DNA from: Ailurus styani
Taxonomy: Eukaryota; Chordata; Mammalia; Carnivora; Ailuridae
DNA length: 64,000 nt
Direction: 5' to 3'
NCBI GenBank assembly: GCA_002007465.1
Contig: LNAC01000338.1
Location: forward strand, 902,865-966,864
Shown here piece by piece: positions 61,381-64,000 of the stretch. Below the pieces are notes generated by a model. The model saw nothing but the letters and a program-made list of their open reading frames with translations, did not search any database and was not told the origin of the DNA. Positions within the stretch are counted from its first letter, which is position 1. Each line of letters opens with the position of its first letter. The position numbers and the translations under genes were made by a program.

Positions 61381-62097
61381 ATTTCAGAGATGAGGAAGGA
61401 GAGGCTCAGAGAAGTCAGGTCAGCTGCCCAGGGCCACACAGTTCCAGGAGCTGGAGGCTGTTCCTTCTGTCCCCCACCCCCCTCGTCTCCACCTGCAGCT
61501 CTTGCTGTCGTGCAGGCGGGCTGAACCCAAGTGTGCTAGAAGCCAGGTGACCGAGAAGCCCCCCACGCGGCCCAAAAGTGGGCACAGCCCGCTGCCAGCA
61601 GCCTGCGGGACAAGGGCCTTTCAAAACCCACATGAAGGCGGCAGCCTCCCCCAGCGCCCGAGGCAGCCCCTCGGCCTTCCTTGCCCCTCCCCTCTCCTCG
61701 CCGCGGCCCTGGCCTGGCTGCCGGCCGACCCTGGGGAGCCTGGGCCAGCTTCAAACTGCAGAAACCACTAATGGGCCACAGCTCTGCCTGACGAGCCCCC
61801 TGGGAGAGTTTGAAGGCAAACAGAAGGCTGTGGGATTATTGATCACGAGGTGTGGAGTCGGGGAGAGGCTCCCTGGGGCCAGAGGCTGCGGTTCAGATCC
61901 GAGCCCCTACCCGGGCCACCCCAACTCTTCTTCTCAAGGAGCCTGACTCTCCGCATCTTCCAAATGGGGCTAAAACCCATCGGGCCGACGCGGAGACGGG
62001 GTGGCGCGTGGAGGTGACACCGGCGGAGCATTCCGGCGATGGGGATGGTTGTAGCTGGTGCCGTTGCTGCTGCTCTCAGGGGGCGTTGGCCGTGCAG

Positions 62098-62229
62098 ACG
62101 GTCAGCAAGGGATAAGGGAGAGGAATTCTATTCCCAAAGGTCAAATAGCAGGCTGGAGCCTCAGCCGTGTGCCTTGCCCAACCTCCGTGCCTCAGTTTCC
62201 TCCTCCAGGAAATGGGCTAGTGGGCGTAG
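62098..62229 (+). repeat. 132-base direct duplication, copy 1
   Basis: From ACGGTCAG to GGGCGTAG. Copy 2 lies 896 bases downstream at 62994-63125 with about seven differences by eye. It includes part of a MIR (CTCAGTTTCCTCCTCCAGGA). Confidence 0.9.
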
Positions 62230-62475
62230 AGCAGAGCAGTAAAGGGGACAGTGATAGGAGCCAGGCAGCCGGGTATGGGGTCTGGCGAGACCACTTCCTC
62301 GCACGTAACCTCGGGCATCTTCCTAAACCGCTCTGTGCCTCCGTTTCGTCGCCCCTACCATGGGGGTAGTGGTATCCCTACCTCATCGGGCTGTCATGAG
62401 GATTAAGTGAGCTGACATGAACCCGGGCCATATGTTCTCTGACTGGGAACTGTTGGTGTTATGACTACTTCTGGG
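62230..62475 (+). mobile_element. MIR (+)
   Basis: GGTCTGGCGAGACCACTTCC, CCGCTCTGTGCCTCCGTTTC and GGCTGTCATGAGGATTAAGT are MIR landmarks. Confidence 0.7.
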
Positions 62476-62993
62476 TTGGTGGCGGAGTCAGTAAAGTCCC
62501 TCACTGGGGCCCGGCATCTCGCGGGTGCTCAGCTCAAGCTCAACCCACTGCCCAGCCTCTGGTCACAGGCCTGCAGCCGGACACCCCCCACCTGACAGGA
62601 AGTCCCATGACCGCCTCCCATGGGGCCTTCCTTCCCATTGGGGCCTGGGTGTCCCCAAACTGAGATCACTTCCCTGCAGGAAGCTGCCCCCAGAGGGAGG
62701 GGTCCCGTGCTGGGCCTTGGGGCTGGCTCAGTCTAGGCCCTCCAATTTGGAGGCTGATGGGCAAGCAGGAGGGCATGGGGCCTTCCCTTCTCTACAGTCA
62801 GCTTCTTCTTAATGCCAAAAGCTGAGTGCTAGGGCACCCACACAGCCCACCTCCAGGAAGGGGATCAGATCAGCACCACATTCTCAGGGCAGAAACCTCT
62901 CACAGCTAAACACAGAGATCGAAGCCGAGGTAGTGAGTTCCCCATCACTGGAGGTATCCTAGGCTGGCCTACCGCTTAGCTGGGTTGAACCCC

Positions 62994-63125
62994 ACGGTCA
63001 GTGGGGGATAAAGGAGAGGAACTCTATTCCCGAAGGTCAAATAGCAGGCTGGAGCCTCAGCTGTGTGCCTTGCCCAACCTCCGTGCCTCAGTTTCCTCCT
63101 CCAGGAAATGGGCTAGTGGGCGTAG
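62994..63125 (+). repeat. 132-base direct duplication, copy 2
   Basis: Same length and ends as copy 1. A tandem GAGCCCATTT unit follows at once (about 63128-63162), absent after copy 1. Confidence 0.9.
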
Positions 63126-63229
63126 CCCATTTGAGGACTTGAGCCCATTTGAGCCCATTTGTTGGACTGAGAACCAGTCCAACCTGGCCTTTCCTTTATT
63201 CCATGAATGGAGCTTCAGTCCCAGCCCTC

Positions 63230-63400
63230 CCAATGTTTCACTTCTCTGGGCCTCAGTTGCCTCATCTGTAAAACGGGAATAATTCTTGTCCCTCCCTGGA
63301 AGGAACCCAATGCAAGGAGAAAATGAATTAGTGAAGGAAAGTGCTGAGCACAGCATCTGGTGCACAGGGGGTGCTCAATAAATGCTCCCTCCGTTGTTAC
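63230..63400 (+). mobile_element. MIR (+)
   Basis: GCCTCAGTTGCCTCATCTGT, AAAACGGGAATAATTCTTGT and GGGGTGCTCAATAAATGCTC are MIR landmarks. Confidence 0.8.
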
Positions 63401-64000
63401 TGCTGTAGCTCCTGTCTGCCCCCTTGTCTCTCCTCCTGGCTCTTCCCTGTCTCTTGGCCTCACTCTCTTGTTCTCCCTGACTCTCCATGACTCTCTCAGT
63501 CTCTAGGTTTGGCCTTTTGTTTCTTTATGTCTCTCCCACCTGGTCTCCCACTCTGCCCCCAGCTCTCCTGGGACCTCCATGCCACTGCATTTCCCATTTG
63601 ATCTTGGCCTGCCTTTGGCAGTCTCTCTGTGCATGTGTGTCTCTGTCTCTCTGCGCCTCCCTCCCCCTATCTCTCACTCCCTGCTGTGTTTTGATCTCTC
63701 TGCTTGTCTCTGCCCCAGGCATGAACCACTCACTGGCAGCGGTGGCCTCGGCCGCCCCCACACCCGGTCTCCGCGGGCCCAGCTCCCGAAATCCTCCAGC
63801 CGACATTTGGCCAAAGCCCCTTTTCCCTCCGTGCCGCTGGAACAAGATCAGAATTTTTCAGCCAAACATTCTTAAGAAACGAAGGGGGACAGACAACAGA
63901 AGCAGACACACAAACACAGGCCCAGAAATGTTCCGTGCTTGACACAGGTCCCTAACGGCCGCGGGAGCACAGGCCCCCCCCCCCTGCACACACCCCCGCC

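Larger units (their letters stand above)
52192..64000 (+). other. DTX1: DTX1 first coding intron (incomplete)
   Basis: From the GTGAGC donor to the window end with no further DTX1 exon: the expected continuation (TMRPVRRNFYDP in human) is not found. Filled with MIR/L2-age repeats, hAT relics, simple repeats, a 132-base duplication and possible Notch/NF-kB motifs, all listed separately. 56,400-57,600, 57,900-59,390 and 63,400-64,000 are GC-rich and mostly unique. Confidence 0.8.

Noticed and set aside
63721..63942. Next DTX1 exon at CCCCAG/GCATGAACC
   Set aside because: An open frame follows an acceptor-like CAG, but the protein does not resemble the expected DTX1 continuation (TMRPVRRNF region) or its WWE2 domain.

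Overview
This is a mammalian genomic window, almost certainly from a caniform carnivoran and most likely a mustelid. About fifteen tRNA-derived Can-SINE copies (head GGGCGCCTGGGTGG, tail AAATAAATAAAATCTT) are scattered on both strands. Several carry the CAGTGGGTTAAAGCC variant that I associate with mustelids such as ferret and mink. Three intron-rich genes on the + strand match the conserved mammalian order OAS3 - OAS2 - DTX1. The window has two single-base N positions and one 410-base N gap, so it comes from a draft assembly.

Region 1 (1 to about 9 kb) is the 3' end of OAS3: the last two exons of its second OAS unit, all exons of its third, catalytic unit, a tiny last exon coding Ala-Ala-Val-stop, and a probably long 3' UTR. 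Region 2 (about 9 to 14.5 kb) is a short intergenic stretch built of an old L1, MaLR-era repeats and Can-SINEs. Region 3 (14.4 to 32.6 kb) is a complete OAS2 gene. Two interferon-response-type elements lie just upstream of the start codon. Eleven coding exons give a two-unit protein of 711 residues, with a catalytically dead N-terminal unit and an intact C-terminal unit. Region 4 (32.6 to about 50 kb) has no gene that I can support. It holds LTR, L1, L2, MIR and hAT relics, Can-SINEs, simple repeats, a processed RPS15A pseudogene and a good CTCF-like motif. Region 5 (50.1 to 64 kb) is the CpG-island promoter of DTX1, its first coding exon (start of the first WWE domain) and 11.8 kb of its first coding intron, which runs off the window.

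OAS3 and OAS2 are interferon-induced sensors that make 2'-5' oligoadenylates on double-stranded RNA and so activate RNase L. DTX1 is an unrelated E3 ubiquitin ligase in Notch signalling that neighbours the cluster in mammals. All exon junctions given here keep the reading frame and have AG/GT boundaries. No wholly new system was found. The most interesting observations are regulatory or structural: the ISRE pair beside a SINE, the read-through short OAS2 isoform, inverted Can-SINEs in OAS2 pre-mRNA, CTCF-like motifs, and an inverted pair of RBPJ cores in DTX1 intron 1.
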